The notes beneath the pieces are model-generated. The model saw only the letters and a list, made by a program, of their open reading frames with translations. It was not told where the DNA came from and searched no databases. Shown piece by piece: positions 22,923-33,879 of a stretch of 64,000 nucleotides of DNA (positions are counted from its first letter, which is position 1; every line of letters begins with the position of its first letter). Both the position numbers and the translations under genes were made by a program. The stretch is from Bacillus sp. CH140a_4T (GTDB taxonomy: Bacteria > Bacillota > Bacilli > Bacillales > Bacillaceae_G): the NCBI RefSeq assembly GCF_008923725.1, contig NZ_WBPF01000013.1, positions 124,001-188,000 on the forward strand. Reading direction: 5' to 3'.

Positions 22923-23150
22923 TTATTGAATTTCCAGTGTTACTTTTTCATCATTATGATGTCCCACTGAATACAAGAGCATTCGAATTGCTTTCGCAAC
23001 TCTTCCTTGCTTTCCAATGACTTTTCCAACATCCTCAGGATGTACAGTTAATCGATACTTTATCTCTCCGTTGTAAAGTTCCTGTGTAACTTTTACATCT
23101 TCAGGATGATCGACAAGAGGCTTGACAATCGTCTCGACTAACTTCTTCAT
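22923..23150 (-). CDS. khpA: KH-domain RNA-binding protein KhpA/YlqC (75 aa)
   Basis: Small single KH-domain protein that binds RNA, usually with a KhpB partner. [21 protein letters not shown] is followed by the KH GxxG loop in [16 protein letters not shown] (about residues 44-59). Two in-frame ATGs are present; GAGG is eight bases before the second (23150) and only two before the first, so I use the second. Eight to fourteen bases after rpsP, as in nearly all Firmicutes. Confidence 0.93.
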   Translation of the reverse strand: MKKLVETIVKPLVDHPEDVKVTQELYNGEIKYRLTVHPEDVGKVIGKQGRVAKAIRMLLYSVGHHNDEKVTLEIQ

Positions 23151-23164
23151 AGTCATTGCCTCAA

Positions 23165-23437
23165 TTACTTACCTTGTTTAGATAAGTGGAATTTCTCCAT
23201 GATACCTTGGTTAGAGAATAAGTTACGAACTGTATCAGATGGTTTAGCACCATTTCCTAACCATTTTAATGCTGCTTCTTCGTTGATCTTAACTTCAGCT
23301 GGTTGAGCAACCGGATTGTAAGTACCGATTTCCTCAATGAAACGTCCGTCACGAGGAGAACGAGAATCTGCAACAACTACACGATAGAAAGGAGTTTTTT
23401 TAGCTCCCATACGTTTTAAACGAATTTTAACTGCCAT
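23165..23437 (-). CDS. rpsP: 30S ribosomal protein S16 (90 aa)
   Basis: Small-subunit ribosomal protein S16. [42 protein letters not shown] carries the family signature. Complete, with GGAGGTG before the ATG. Heads the rpsP-khpA-rimM-trmD group, 100 bases downstream of ffh. Confidence 0.98.
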   Translation of the reverse strand: MAVKIRLKRMGAKKTPFYRVVVADSRSPRDGRFIEEIGTYNPVAQPAEVKINEEAALKWLGNGAKPSDTVRNLFSNQGIMEKFHLSKQGK

Positions 23438-23537
23438 TTATAAAGCACCTCCGAATTTATTTCACACAGATAATTATATTAGCAAAAAGACTATTGCTTT
23501 GTAAAGTATTTTTTCTTAACAGAGCCATCTTTTTTCC

Positions 23538-24887
23538 TTACATGAATGGAAACTTCAATCCACCTAGTCCTTTTTTCTTACCTTTTTGCATTCCCGTCAT
23601 CGTTTTCATCATCTTTTTCATATCATCAAATTGCTTGATTAAACGATTGATTTCTTGTACCGTTGTACCGCTACCTTTGGCAATGCGCTTTTTGCGACTA
23701 GCATTGATTATTTCCGGTTGTTCTCGCTCTAATTTAGTCATAGAACGAATAATTGCTTCAATATGCCCAATTTGTTTTTCATCAACTTGCGCATTTTTCA
23801 GCCCTTTAATTTTATTTGCACCAGGAAGCATTCCTAACAATTCATCAAGCGGTCCAAGTTGACGCACTTGTCCAAGTTGTTCTAGGAAATCGTCAAGCGT
23901 AAACGAAAGCGTACGCATTTTTTGCTCAAGTTCTTTTGCTTTCTCTTCATCAACTGTAGCTTGCGCTTTTTCAATTAATGTTAAGACGTCTCCCATCCCT
24001 AAAATACGGGATGCCATACGCTCTGGATGGAACGCTTCAATCGCATCTAGTTTTTCACCCATACCAGCAAATTTAATCGGTGTATTTGTTACCGCCTTAA
24101 TAGATAATGCCGCACCACCGCGCGTATCACCATCTAATTTCGTTAATACAACACCTGTTAAACCTAACTGTTCATGGAAACTTTGTGCAACATTTACCGC
24201 GTCTTGTCCCGTCATCGCATCGACAACAAGGAAAATTTCATCCGGTTTCGCAACTTCTTTCACTTTCGCTAATTCATCCATTAGTTCTTCATCAATATGC
24301 AGGCGACCTGCTGTATCAATTAAAACATAATCGTGATGATCTTCTTTTGCTTTTGCAATCGCTTGTTTCGCAATTTCAACAGGACTTACTTGATCTCCTA
24401 AAGAGAATACAGGCATGTCCAATTGCTTCCCTAATGTTTCAAGCTGTTTAATCGCTGCTGGACGGTAAATATCCGCTGCAACAAGCATTGGTTTACGATT
24501 ATGCTTTTTACGAAGCAAATTCGCAAGCTTACCTGTCGTCGTTGTTTTACCTGCACCTTGCAGACCAACCATCATTATAACAGTTGGTGGCCTATTAGCA
24601 ACAGCAATTTTGCTTTGCTCTCCGCCCATAAGTTCTGTAAGTTCTTCCTGTACGACTTTAATTACTTGTTGTCCAGGTGTCAAACTTGTCATTACATCTT
24701 GTCCGACAGCACGTTCAGACACACGCTTTACAAAATCTTTTACTACTTTAAAGTTAACGTCCGCTTCTAAAAGAGCTAGACGAACTTCTCTCATCATTTC
24801 TTTCACATCGGCTTCAGAAACTTTTCCTTTGCCGCGGATTTTTTGCATTGTCTGTTGAAGTCGGTCGGCTAATCCTTCAAATGCCAT
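23538..24887 (-). CDS. ffh: Signal recognition particle protein Ffh (449 aa)
   Basis: GTPase that binds nascent signal sequences with the scRNA and delivers ribosomes to FtsY. The N domain covers residues 1-90. The G domain has GLQGAGKTTTTGKLA near residue 107, DTAGRLHIDEELM and TKLDGDTRGGAALS. The methionine-rich M domain is from about residue 300 (MRTLSFTLDDFLEQL to the C-terminal GLKFPFM). Full length. It starts 12 bases after ylxM, the standard ylxM-ffh pair. Confidence 0.98.
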   Translation of the reverse strand: MAFEGLADRLQQTMQKIRGKGKVSEADVKEMMREVRLALLEADVNFKVVKDFVKRVSERAVGQDVMTSLTPGQQVIKVVQEELTELMGGEQSKIAVANRPPTVIMMVGLQGAGKTTTTGKLANLLRKKHNRKPMLVAADIYRPAAIKQLETLGKQLDMPVFSLGDQVSPVEIAKQAIAKAKEDHHDYVLIDTAGRLHIDEELMDELAKVKEVAKPDEIFLVVDAMTGQDAVNVAQSFHEQLGLTGVVLTKLDGDTRGGAALSIKAVTNTPIKFAGMGEKLDAIEAFHPERMASRILGMGDVLTLIEKAQATVDEEKAKELEQKMRTLSFTLDDFLEQLGQVRQLGPLDELLGMLPGANKIKGLKNAQVDEKQIGHIEAIIRSMTKLEREQPEIINASRKKRIAKGSGTTVQEINRLIKQFDDMKKMMKTMTGMQKGKKKGLGGLKFPFM

Positions 24888-24899
24888 ATTGCCGCCCTC

Positions 24900-25232
24900 C
24901 TAATCTAATTTTTCGATAGCTTCAACAACTTGTTTCATTTCTTCATTCACATGCTCTTCTTCGCTGATTAGCTGTTTTAGCTTTGCAACAAGTCGCTGTC
25001 GCTCTTGAAACTTTTGAAGTAATACTAATTTATCTTCATATTCTTCAAGCATCGCTTCAGTCCGTTTAATGTTATCATACACGGCTTGGCGACTTACATC
25101 AAATTCTTCCGCAATTTCACCAAGAGATAAATCATCTAGATAATAAAGCGACATATAACTTCTTTGTTTTTGCGTTAACAACGATTGATAAAAATCAAAT
25201 AAATAGTTCATTCTCGTTGTTTTCTCGAGCAT
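24900..25232 (-). CDS. ylxM: YlxM family (UPF0122) DNA-binding-like protein (110 aa)
   Basis: Small helix-turn-helix protein of the YlxM/p13 family found next to ffh or ftsY. The region [41 protein letters not shown] (about residues 17-57, read in pieces) resembles sigma-factor region 4. Reported in some bacteria as a regulator of the SRP pathway; the exact job in Bacillus is not clear. Lies between ftsY and ffh. AAAGGATGA upstream of the ATG. Confidence 0.93.
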   Translation of the reverse strand: MLEKTTRMNYLFDFYQSLLTQKQRSYMSLYYLDDLSLGEIAEEFDVSRQAVYDNIKRTEAMLEEYEDKLVLLQKFQERQRLVAKLKQLISEEEHVNEEMKQVVEAIEKLD

Positions 25233-25334
25233 GTTGGATCATCCTTTGTTAAGTGATTTCCCTTTACATGAATTAGTTTACATGGAGTACAAAAGAGTGT
25301 CAAGTTTTTTTCTTAACATCACATATTTTTTATA

Positions 25335-25363
25335 GAAAAAGAAGCGGAAAATACCGCTTCTTT
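25335..25363 (-). terminator. Terminator after ftsY
   Basis: Ten-base perfect stem (AAAGAAGCGG with CCGCTTCTTT, loop TATTTT on the minus strand) followed by TTTC. It separates ftsY from ylxM-ffh. Confidence 0.85.
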
Positions 25364-25366
25364 CAC

Positions 25367-26356
25367 TTACACTTCTTCTGTTTCTACTAGGTTCGCAAAT
25401 AAACCATACACATATTGTTCTGGGTCAAACTGCTGTAAGTCATCCATTTGCTCTCCTAATCCAACGAATTTCACCGGTACATCCATTTCGTTACGAATCG
25501 CTAATACAATACCACCTTTAGCAGTTCCATCTAACTTCGTTAAAACAATACCAGTAACATTCGTTGCTTCACGGAATGTTTTCGCTTGACTCAAACCGTT
25601 TTGTCCTGTTGTTGCATCAATAACAAGTAATACTTCGTGAGGAGCCCCCGGTACTTCACGCTCAATTACACGCTTCACTTTCTCTAACTCTTTCATTAAG
25701 TTTACTTTATTTTGTAAGCGTCCTGCTGTGTCACATAGTAATACGTCTACTTTACGTGCTTTCGCGGCTTGTACAGCGTCATACATAACCGCCGCTGGAT
25801 CAGATCCGGATCCTTGTTTAATCACTTCTACACCAACGCGATCGCCCCATACTTCTAATTGCTCAATCGCTCCCGCGCGGAATGTATCTCCTGCCGCCAA
25901 TAGGACAGACTTACCTTCTGATTTGAATTTATGTGCTAGTTTACCAATCGTCGTCGTTTTTCCTACGCCGTTAACACCGACAAATAAAACAACTGTTAAT
26001 TGATCCTCTTGCATATTAATTTCGTTACTAAACTCACTGTCACCTTTGTAAATTCCTACTAACTTTTCTGAAATAACAGCTTGTACTTCTTTTGGATCCT
26101 GGATGTTACGACGTTGCACTTCTTCTTTCAATTGATCAATTAATTCCATTACCGTCGAAACTCCGACATCTGCACCAATTAAAATTTCTTCTAATTCCTC
26201 AAAGAAATCTTCATCTACTTTACGATAACGATAAACTAAATCATTTACTTTATCTGCAAACGAATTTCTCGTTTTTTCCAATCCATGTTTAAATTTCTCT
26301 GTTACCGTATCTGTTTGTTTTGAAATTTTTTCTTTTAATTTTTTAAAAAAGCTCAT
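25367..26356 (-). CDS. ftsY: Signal recognition particle receptor FtsY (329 aa)
   Basis: Membrane-associated GTPase that receives SRP-ribosome complexes. A short positively charged N-terminus (MSFFKKLKEKISKQ) replaces the long acidic A domain of E. coli. Then the N domain and the G domain with GVNGVGKTTTIGKLAHK near residue 127, CDTAGRLQNK, TKLDGTAKGGIVLA and GLGEQMDDLQQFD. Full Bacillus length. Fifteen bases downstream of smc, as in B. subtilis rnc-smc-ftsY. Confidence 0.98.
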   Translation of the reverse strand: MSFFKKLKEKISKQTDTVTEKFKHGLEKTRNSFADKVNDLVYRYRKVDEDFFEELEEILIGADVGVSTVMELIDQLKEEVQRRNIQDPKEVQAVISEKLVGIYKGDSEFSNEINMQEDQLTVVLFVGVNGVGKTTTIGKLAHKFKSEGKSVLLAAGDTFRAGAIEQLEVWGDRVGVEVIKQGSGSDPAAVMYDAVQAAKARKVDVLLCDTAGRLQNKVNLMKELEKVKRVIEREVPGAPHEVLLVIDATTGQNGLSQAKTFREATNVTGIVLTKLDGTAKGGIVLAIRNEMDVPVKFVGLGEQMDDLQQFDPEQYVYGLFANLVETEEV

Positions 26357-26371
26357 ACTGTCCCATCCTTC

Positions 26372-29300
26372 CTAATTACTTGCAACTAGTTCTTCTCCAT
26401 CATCTAAACGAACCGAAACAAGTTTAGATACCCCTGACTCTTGCATTGTTACACCGTACAATACGTCAGACTCTTCCATTGTACCTTTTCTATGTGTAAT
26501 GACAATAAACTGTGTCTCATCACTAAATTTCTTTAAATACTGCGCAAAACGGGCAACATTCGCCTCATCAAGAGCCGCCTCTACCTCATCTAGTACACAG
26601 AATGGGACTGGGCGCACTTTTAAAATACCAAATAACAGCGCAATTGCTGTTAAAGCACGCTCTCCACCTGAAAGTAAACCTAAGTTTTGTAGTTTTTTCC
26701 CTGGCGGTTGCGCTACAATATCAATACCCGTATTTAATAAGTCCTCTGGATTCGTCATGACTAAATCCGCTCTACCGCCTCCAAATAATTCAGAGAATAC
26801 TGATTGAAACTCCATTCGGATTCCTTCAAACGTAGTAGAGAAGCGTTTTTTCATTTCTTCATCCATTTCAGTAATAAGCTGGTGTAATGTCGTTTTCGCT
26901 TCTTCTAGGTCATCTTTTTGCTCTAGTAAGAATGTATGACGCTCTGCTACACGCTCATACTCTTCAATTGCCCCTAAGTTTACTGTGCCTAGCTCTTCGA
27001 TGGATAATTTAATTAGTTTCACCTTTTTACGCGCATCCTCTGCAGGCATCATCATAGTATACTTCAGTTTTGCTGCTTCAAATGAAATTGTATATGTTTC
27101 ACGTAAATGTTGTAATCTATTTTCTAACTCTACATCAAGTCGGTTTATTTTTACTTCTTGATCTTTCAGCATCTCAAGAATGTATTTATGTTTACCTGTT
27201 GTTTCTTTCAGATTACGCTCTAAATGTTCTACTCTCTCTTGTAACGATACGCGTTGTTCACGACGAGAGCGAATTAACTCTGAAGTTTGATTACGATCAT
27301 ATGCTTTCTTCTCAATCATATTCGTAATCTGTTCTTCACCACTTGAATTAGATGTCATTTCTTGTTTTAAGAATGCTAAATCCTCTTTCGTTTTGACAAG
27401 CGTTGCATCCGTTTCTTCTTTTTCCTTCGTCAATCGTTCAACTTTTTCTTTTTGATTAGATAAGCGTTGCTGCTTTTCAGCCGCTAACACTTTTAACTCC
27501 GTCATTTCTTTTTGCACTTTTTCTTTCGAAGAATGCTGCTCACTTTTTTGTTTTGTTAAAGCGACAATTTTACTATCTAATTCCGTAATCTCTGCTTGAA
27601 GCGTTGCTAAAATCTTTTCTAGCTCTTCTTTACGCCCTTGTATTTTCACTTGATCTTGTAAAAATCCTTCAATCTCTAAATCGTAAATAGATAAACGATC
27701 ATTAATACGATGTTCTTCTAATTCTAAGCGACTAATTTCTTCTCTTAATTTCTGTTCATCTACACGCTCTGCTTCTACACTTTGCCTTAGTTCGCGTATT
27801 TTCACTTCTTTTTCTTGAATTTCTTGCTTTACTGCTTTAACAAAGTTTTCTAACTTCGTTGTTTTTTCTTCCATATCAGTCAACTTGCTCGTCCACTCTT
27901 CTAGTTCACGTTGACGTCCTAATAAAGAAGATTTTGCCTGCTTTACCGCTCCACCAGTCATAGAACCGCCAGGGTTCACTACATCACCTTCGATTGTAAC
28001 AATGCGATATCGGTATTGCAGTTGTTTCGCCAACTCATTCGCCCCACGTAAATCTTTCGCAACAATAACAGTACCTAATAAATTTGAAACTACATTTTCA
28101 TATTTATTGTTATACTGCACAAGTTCTGCCGCCACACCTACAAACGATGGATGTTGATTTACAATACGTAATTGTTCAAATGATAACGATCTACTTTTAA
28201 TAACAGCTTGCGGTAAAAACGTTGCTCGTCCATGTTTATTTTGTTTTAAAAACGTAATTGCATTACGAGCATTTTCTTCTTTTTGTACGACAATATGCTG
28301 CATCGCTGCACCTAGAGCAATTTCCATTGCAATTTCATATTCTTTCGGTACCGTTAGCAGTTCTGCAACAGCACCCTCGATACCTTGCAACCTATCTTCT
28401 CTAGCTTTTAATACTTCACGTACTCCTTGATAGAAACCAGAGTAATCTTCTTGCATCTCTTCTAGCATTTCTTTTCGAGAACGTGCCTGTTGTACAAATT
28501 GATACGCTTGATACAGTTTTGTTTCATTTTCACTATACTGCGTCTTGCATTTCCCAAGTGCCGCTTCTGTCTTTTGTATATTCGAAAGGATACCAGCTAC
28601 TTTTTCTTTCACTTGTTCATAACTTTCCACAAGTTTCGTCTTTTTCGCTGTAATTTCCATACGTATTTCTACATATTTCGCATTTTCTTCATCGAGGCGT
28701 TCATTTTTTGAGTTTTGTTGTTTAGATTGTTCTTCAATCATAGATAACTCATTACGGTGACTAGCTTGTTGATTTAAAAGTTCAATATAGTCACCTTTTA
28801 AATTCTCAATTTGTTCCTCTAAATTGTCAGCAAAAGTTGCAAGCAGTAGCTCATTATCATGCAATTTTGTCTCCAACTCTTTTACTTGATTTACAAATTG
28901 CATCAACACTTCTGTACTGGATTCAATTTCACCATCATAACTTGTAGCTTTCTCTGTTAATTCAACAATTAACTGTTCGAGTTGTGCACAATGCGTCGTT
29001 GCATTTTGTTTTCTCTCTTTTAATAACTCACGCTGTCCTTCTAACTTTTCTAGCTCTTTACTAGAAAGAAGAAGTACTTCTTGCAAGGAATCTACAGACT
29101 CATCTACTGCTTGTAATTGTCCTCGTAATTCCTCTAGCTCTTCTTCACCTTTTTGTAAATGCGTTGACATTTTCACTTCTTCATTTTTATTATGCCCAAA
29201 CTGATTTCGAAGCGCTTCCCATTTCTCATGTAATTCTTCAATTTCATGTACAATAAGCGCCGCTTCTACTTTCTCTAATTCTTCTTTTTTCTCGAGATAA

Positions 29301-29941
29301 TCTTTCGCAATAGAAGCTTGTCTTTCCAAAGGTTCTACTTGACTACTTAATTCGTGAATGATATCTTGTACACGATTTAAGTTTTCTTGTGTGTCTGCTA
29401 ATTTCACTTCAGCTTTCTTTTTACGAAGTTTGTATTTCAACACTCCCGCAGCTTCTTCAAATACACCACGACGTTCTTCTGATTTACTACTTAAAATCTC
29501 TTCAACTTTCCCCTGGCTAATAATCGAAAAAGCTTCTCTTCCCATACCAGAGTCCATAAATAAATCGATAATATCTTTCAATCTACATGATTGTTTATTA
29601 ATATAAAAATCACTATCACCCAAGCGAGATACACGACGCGTTACACACACCTCATTATATTCAATCGGTAAACGTTGATCTTCATTATTTAAAGTTATTG
29701 TTACTTCAGCAACATTAACCGCTCTTCTCGTATCACTGCCTGCAAAAATAATATCCTCCATCTTTGCACCACGTAATGATTTTGCAGATTGTTCACCAAG
29801 TACCCAGCGAATCGCATCAGTAATATTACTTTTCCCACTTCCATTAGGTCCTACTACAGAAGTTACACCTGGGACAAAATCAACAGATACACGCTCAGCA
29901 AAAGACTTAAACCCTGCTATTTCTAATCTTTTTAAAAACAC
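26372..29941 (-). CDS. smc: Chromosome condensation ATPase SMC (1189 aa)
   Basis: Structural maintenance of chromosomes protein that acts with ScpA and ScpB to organise and segregate the nucleoid. The N-terminal head has Walker A GPNGSGKSNITDA near residue 32. Two long coiled coils surround the hinge at about residues 500-680 (conserved GGSMTGGAVK at its end). The C-terminal head has the signature LSGGERALTAIALLFG and Walker B PFCVLDEVEAALDE. Full length. Upstream is rnc, downstream ftsY. Confidence 0.98.
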   Translation of the reverse strand: MFLKRLEIAGFKSFAERVSVDFVPGVTSVVGPNGSGKSNITDAIRWVLGEQSAKSLRGAKMEDIIFAGSDTRRAVNVAEVTITLNNEDQRLPIEYNEVCVTRRVSRLGDSDFYINKQSCRLKDIIDLFMDSGMGREAFSIISQGKVEEILSSKSEERRGVFEEAAGVLKYKLRKKKAEVKLADTQENLNRVQDIIHELSSQVEPLERQASIAKDYLEKKEELEKVEAALIVHEIEELHEKWEALRNQFGHNKNEEVKMSTHLQKGEEELEELRGQLQAVDESVDSLQEVLLLSSKELEKLEGQRELLKERKQNATTHCAQLEQLIVELTEKATSYDGEIESSTEVLMQFVNQVKELETKLHDNELLLATFADNLEEQIENLKGDYIELLNQQASHRNELSMIEEQSKQQNSKNERLDEENAKYVEIRMEITAKKTKLVESYEQVKEKVAGILSNIQKTEAALGKCKTQYSENETKLYQAYQFVQQARSRKEMLEEMQEDYSGFYQGVREVLKAREDRLQGIEGAVAELLTVPKEYEIAMEIALGAAMQHIVVQKEENARNAITFLKQNKHGRATFLPQAVIKSRSLSFEQLRIVNQHPSFVGVAAELVQYNNKYENVVSNLLGTVIVAKDLRGANELAKQLQYRYRIVTIEGDVVNPGGSMTGGAVKQAKSSLLGRQRELEEWTSKLTDMEEKTTKLENFVKAVKQEIQEKEVKIRELRQSVEAERVDEQKLREEISRLELEEHRINDRLSIYDLEIEGFLQDQVKIQGRKEELEKILATLQAEITELDSKIVALTKQKSEQHSSKEKVQKEMTELKVLAAEKQQRLSNQKEKVERLTKEKEETDATLVKTKEDLAFLKQEMTSNSSGEEQITNMIEKKAYDRNQTSELIRSRREQRVSLQERVEHLERNLKETTGKHKYILEMLKDQEVKINRLDVELENRLQHLRETYTISFEAAKLKYTMMMPAEDARKKVKLIKLSIEELGTVNLGAIEEYERVAERHTFLLEQKDDLEEAKTTLHQLITEMDEEMKKRFSTTFEGIRMEFQSVFSELFGGGRADLVMTNPEDLLNTGIDIVAQPPGKKLQNLGLLSGGERALTAIALLFGILKVRPVPFCVLDEVEAALDEANVARFAQYLKKFSDETQFIVITHRKGTMEESDVLYGVTMQESGVSKLVSVRLDDGEELVASN

Positions 29942-30059
29942 GAAAGGCCTTCCTCCTATTCTCCGTTGTTATAACTGTTGTCTATACAAAAACAAGCTAT
30001 TATACGGATTTCCCTTCCCTTTATTCACAAACAAAAAGAAAGTTTCATTCTATGCATAA

Positions 30060-30087
30060 GGAATCCCCCTCATTCAAAGGGGGATTC
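30060..30087 (-). terminator. Hairpin after rnc
   Basis: Perfect 11-base stem (GGAATCCCCCT with its complement) directly after the rnc stop, loop TTGAATG. The following bases are not T-rich on the minus strand, so it may stabilise the 3' end rather than terminate. Confidence 0.6.
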
Positions 30088-30088
30088 C

Positions 30089-30826
30089 TTATAGTTGTTC
30101 TTTTAATTTTTTCAATGCTTCTGCAGCAGCTTGTTGCTCTGCTTCTTTTTTCGACTTACCACTACCAAGACCTAAAGCCACGTTATTTAAAGTAACACGT
30201 GACACAAATTCTCGATTGTGGGCCGGTCCTTTTTCTTGCAAAATTTGATACTCAATATTGCCACTACCATCACGCTGAATCAATTCTTGCAATTGACTCT
30301 TATAATCCATCACATGAGAAAAAGCACCTTCATTAATTTTCGGATATACAACTTCTTTTAAGAATCCCCAAACTGTTTCAAGCCCTTGATCAAGATAAAG
30401 GGCACCAATAAACGCTTCAAAGACATCCGCTAATAAAGCTGGTCGTTCACGTCCACCCGTCATTTCCTCACCTTTCCCTAATAAAACAAGGCTTCCAAAT
30501 GACAACTCGTTTGCAAAACGAACAAGAGATGGTTCACATACAATAGCTGCACGTAGTTTTGTTAACTCTCCTTCGCTCATTGTCGGATATTTTTGAAACA
30601 GATACTGCGACACAGTAAGTTCCAATACTGCATCTCCAAGGAATTCGAGACGCTCATTGTCTTCATGCGGTTTTTTTCGATGCTCATTCACATACGATGA
30701 ATGCGTAAATGCTTGAATCAATAATTTTTCATCTGAAAACGTAATACCTATCTCTTCTTGAAATACTTTAAATGCTTCACGATATTTTGTTTCGTATTTT
30801 TTTTCTCTATGTTTTCGGTACGGCAT
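30089..30826 (-). CDS. rnc: Ribonuclease III (245 aa)
   Basis: Double-strand-specific endoribonuclease for rRNA and small RNA processing; in Bacillus it also matures the SRP scRNA. The catalytic signature [17 protein letters not shown] is near residues 58-74 and the second acidic box [18 protein letters not shown] follows. A double-stranded RNA-binding domain is at the C-terminus ([29 protein letters not shown]). The ATG at 30826 has GGAGGG four bases upstream; the open frame continues 17 codons without family support. Confidence 0.96.
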   Translation of the reverse strand: MPYRKHREKKYETKYREAFKVFQEEIGITFSDEKLLIQAFTHSSYVNEHRKKPHEDNERLEFLGDAVLELTVSQYLFQKYPTMSEGELTKLRAAIVCEPSLVRFANELSFGSLVLLGKGEEMTGGRERPALLADVFEAFIGALYLDQGLETVWGFLKEVVYPKINEGAFSHVMDYKSQLQELIQRDGSGNIEYQILQEKGPAHNREFVSRVTLNNVALGLGSGKSKKEAEQQAAAEALKKLKEQL

Positions 30827-30884
30827 AGGTCCCTCCAGATATAAGCCGAGAAGCCCCGCTAAAAAACGGGACTTCACTTAAGCA

Positions 30885-31118
30885 TTATAGATGACTCTCT
30901 ATGTAAGTCACAGCATCGCCAACAGTAGCAATCTTTTCAGCATCTTCATCAGAAATTTCCATTTCAAATTCATCTTCCAATTGCATTACAAGTTCTACTA
31001 CATCTAGGGAGTCTGCGCCTAAATCTTCTTTAAAGCTCGCAGCTGGTACTACTTCAGTTTCTTCTACACCTAAACGATCAACGATGATTTTTGTTACACG
31101 CTCTAAAACATCTGCCAT
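30885..31118 (-). CDS. acpP: Acyl carrier protein (77 aa)
   Basis: Carries growing acyl chains in fatty acid synthesis on a 4'-phosphopantetheine arm. The arm attaches to Ser37 in [16 protein letters not shown]. The acidic four-helix sequence is complete. The frame extends three codons to a GTG lying inside the GGGAGGTG ribosome binding site; the ATG at 31118 is six bases after it. It is the last gene of fapR-plsX-fabD-fabG-acpP and is followed by rnc. Confidence 0.97.
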
Positions 31119-31187
31119 TCCATTCACCTCCCCTCAAATATTATATTAAATATTGGCCAAAAAAACTAGTTGAAATCGATTCTTTTA

Positions 31188-31928
31188 TTACATTACCATT
31201 CCGCCATCAACATTTAACGTTTGCCCTGTAATATATTTGCTTTGATCAGAAGCAAAAAACGTTACAGCATTTGCGATATCTTGCGCTTCACCAAACTGAG
31301 CTGCAGGAATTAATTTTAACATTTCGGCTTTTATATTTTCATCTAATACATCCGTCATATCAGTCGCAATAAACCCAGGAGCAATTGCATTTACAGTAAT
31401 ATTACGGCTCGCTAACTCTTTTGCTGATGTTTTTGTTAATCCGATTACACCCGCTTTAGCAGCAACATAGTTTGCTTGTCCTGGATTACCTGTTACTCCA
31501 ACAACAGAAGCGATATTAATAATACGTCCATGACGTTGACGCATCATATATCGAGATACTGCCTTCGTACATAAGAATACACCTTTTAGGTTTGTATTAA
31601 TAACTGTATCCCATTCTTCTTCTTTCATACGCATTAACAAATTATCTTTTGTTACACCTGCATTATTTACAAGAATATCAACTTGTCCAAATGTATCTAC
31701 AGTTTGTTTCACCATATTTGTAACATCTTCAGCATTTGCAACATCTGCTCTTACTGCAATTGCATCCGAACCTAATTTCTTTATTTCATCAACTACTTCA
31801 TTTGCCTTTTGCTCATTACCAGCATAATTTACTACAACATTTGCCCCTTGTTTCGCTAAATCAATCGCAATTGCACGACCAATTCCACGTGAAGCGCCAG
31901 TTACTAATGCTACTTTCCCTTTTAACAT
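31188..31928 (-). CDS. fabG: 3-oxoacyl-[ACP] reductase FabG (246 aa)
   Basis: Short-chain dehydrogenase that reduces beta-ketoacyl-ACP with [17 protein letters not shown] (residues 10-21) binds the cofactor. The catalytic triad is Ser in INIASVVG, then Tyr and Lys in [24 protein letters not shown] and the C-terminal [13 protein letters not shown] complete the family pattern. It overlaps the fabD stop by one base. Confidence 0.97.
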   Translation of the reverse strand: MLKGKVALVTGASRGIGRAIAIDLAKQGANVVVNYAGNEQKANEVVDEIKKLGSDAIAVRADVANAEDVTNMVKQTVDTFGQVDILVNNAGVTKDNLLMRMKEEEWDTVINTNLKGVFLCTKAVSRYMMRQRHGRIINIASVVGVTGNPGQANYVAAKAGVIGLTKTSAKELASRNITVNAIAPGFIATDMTDVLDENIKAEMLKLIPAAQFGEAQDIANAVTFFASDQSKYITGQTLNVDGGMVM

Positions 31929-32872
31929 CAGTTTTCTCCTCTCAAATTTGAAATGGTATCTTTTAATGTCTCTTCATCGTATATCGCATATGCTTTCACT
32001 GATGAATCAATTGACTTCATAAGTCCAGCAAGTACTTTCCCAGGTCCAATCTCAATAAATGTATCTACCCCTTGATTCACCATGTTTTCAATGGACGGGT
32101 ACCATAAGACAGGCGAATAGAGCTGTTCAATTAGCTTTTCTTGAATATGTGCACCACTTGTAATAACGTCTGCTGTTACATTTGCGATAACAGGAATATT
32201 CGTATCTTGAATTGTAATTTCATTTAAGACACTTTGGAACTTCTCCGCTGCTGGCTTCATAAGCGAAGAGTGGAACGGTCCACTTACCTTAAGTGGAATT
32301 GCTCTCTTTGCACCATTTTCTTTCGCTCTTTGAGAAGCAATCTCGACTCCTTGCTTTGTTCCAGAAATCACAATTTGCTTCGTACTATTCATATTAGCAA
32401 TTTGTACTGCATATCCTTCACTTGTTACTTCTTCTGTAACTTGTTTCAGCATATGTGGATCAGCACCTAAAATAGCCGCCATTGCACCTTCTCCGCCAGG
32501 AACAGCTTCTTCCATATATTCCCCACGTTTCCTTACAGCATATACAGCGTCTTCAAAAGTTATTGCACCCGCTGCTACAAGAGCGCTATATTCACCTAAA
32601 CTATGTCCTGCAACAAAGTCTGGTGTAATATCATACTCTTTCAAAGCTGTCAAAATAGCAAAACTCGTTGTTAATAAGGCCGGCTGCGCATTTGTCGTTA
32701 ACGTAAGTTTTTCCTGCGGCCCTTCAAAAATCACTTCTGAAAGCGAATCTTGCAACACCTCATCTGCTTTGACAAACACATTTGCAACCTCTTTATTATT
32801 CTCCGCTAACTGTTTACCCATTCCAACTGCCTGTGAACCTTGGCCCGGAAAAAGAAATGCTAGTTTTCCCAT
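31928..32872 (-). CDS. fabD: Malonyl-CoA:ACP transacylase FabD (314 aa)
   Basis: Transfers malonyl from CoA to ACP for chain extension. [14 protein letters not shown] at the N-terminus is the standard start. The active-site Ser is in [15 protein letters not shown] near residue 91, and the catalytic His in [10 protein letters not shown] near residue 199. Complete. Lies between plsX (14 bases upstream) and fabG, with AGAGGAGG before the ATG. Confidence 0.97.
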   Translation of the reverse strand: MGKLAFLFPGQGSQAVGMGKQLAENNKEVANVFVKADEVLQDSLSEVIFEGPQEKLTLTTNAQPALLTTSFAILTALKEYDITPDFVAGHSLGEYSALVAAGAITFEDAVYAVRKRGEYMEEAVPGGEGAMAAILGADPHMLKQVTEEVTSEGYAVQIANMNSTKQIVISGTKQGVEIASQRAKENGAKRAIPLKVSGPFHSSLMKPAAEKFQSVLNEITIQDTNIPVIANVTADVITSGAHIQEKLIEQLYSPVLWYPSIENMVNQGVDTFIEIGPGKVLAGLMKSIDSSVKAYAIYDEETLKDTISNLRGEN

Positions 32873-32886
32873 TTCAAATCCTCCTC

Positions 32887-33879
32887 TTATTGGAGTGGCT
32901 CTTTCTCCATTACGCTTGAAATAGTAGGAATAACTTCTTTCGCTACCATTTCTCTCGTTTGACGAATCGCACTAAATATTGATTGGTCATTGGAAGAACC
33001 GTGAGCCTTAATGACAGGAGCTTTCAATCCAAATAATGCCGCTCCTCCATACTCCGAATAATCCATTTTATCTTTTAATACCATAAGTTTTGGCTTTAAT
33101 ACCGCTGCTGCTAATTTGCTCGTAAACGAACTCATTAACTGCTCTTTTAACATAGAAAATAACGCAAGTGCTGTTCCTTCTAATGATTTTAGCGCTACAT
33201 TTCCTGTAAAACCATCACATACAACAACATCTGCTACACCTTGCAATAAATCTCTTGATTCAACGTTCCCAACGAAATTAATTGGGGCATCCTTAAGCAT
33301 TGCAAAGACTTGTTTTGAAAGCTCGTTCCCTTTGCCATCCTCTGTTCCAACGTTCAAAAGTCCAACGCGAGGATTTTTAATTCCTCTTACTTTCTCAGCG
33401 TATACAGATCCCATTATTGCATATTGATATAAATGAATTGGTTTTGCATCAACGTTCGCTCCAACATCTAACATAACAAAACCTTCTCCATCAACAGTTG
33501 GCATTGTAGGGGATAAAGCTGGTCGCTCAATTCCTTCCATACGACCTACAACGAACAATCCAGCCGCCATTAAAGCTCCTGTACTACCAGCTGATATACA
33601 AGCATCCGCTACGCCGTCTTTCACTTGCTGCGCTGCTAGTACCATTGAAGCTTGTTTTTTTCGACGAACCGCTCTTACAGGTTCATCTGTCGATTCGATT
33701 TTTTCATCTGTATGAAGTATAGTAATTCGTTCTTCACTCGTTAAGTATTGACGAATTTCCTCTTCTTTCCCTACTAACGTAATATGTAAATCAGAATATT
33801 CCTTAATAGCTTTCATTGCTCCTAATACGACAGCCTTTGGAGCATGATCGCCGCCCATTGCATCTATTGCGATTTTCAT
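32887..33879 (-). CDS. plsX: Phosphate acyltransferase PlsX (330 aa)
   Basis: Converts acyl-ACP to acyl-phosphate, the substrate of PlsY in phosphatidic acid synthesis. [21 protein letters not shown] is the signature start. [19 protein letters not shown] and [14 protein letters not shown] are conserved blocks, and [22 protein letters not shown] is near the C-terminus. Its ATG overlaps the fapR stop (ATGA), so the two are translationally coupled. Confidence 0.97.
   Translation of the reverse strand: MKIAIDAMGGDHAPKAVVLGAMKAIKEYSDLHITLVGKEEEIRQYLTSEERITILHTDEKIESTDEPVRAVRRKKQASMVLAAQQVKDGVADACISAGSTGALMAAGLFVVGRMEGIERPALSPTMPTVDGEGFVMLDVGANVDAKPIHLYQYAIMGSVYAEKVRGIKNPRVGLLNVGTEDGKGNELSKQVFAMLKDAPINFVGNVESRDLLQGVADVVVCDGFTGNVALKSLEGTALALFSMLKEQLMSSFTSKLAAAVLKPKLMVLKDKMDYSEYGGAALFGLKAPVIKAHGSSNDQSIFSAIRQTREMVAKEVIPTISSVMEKEPLQ

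Noticed and set aside
24107-24770. Plus-strand frames within ffh
   Set aside because: Overlap a full-length, strongly conserved gene and show no protein family pattern.
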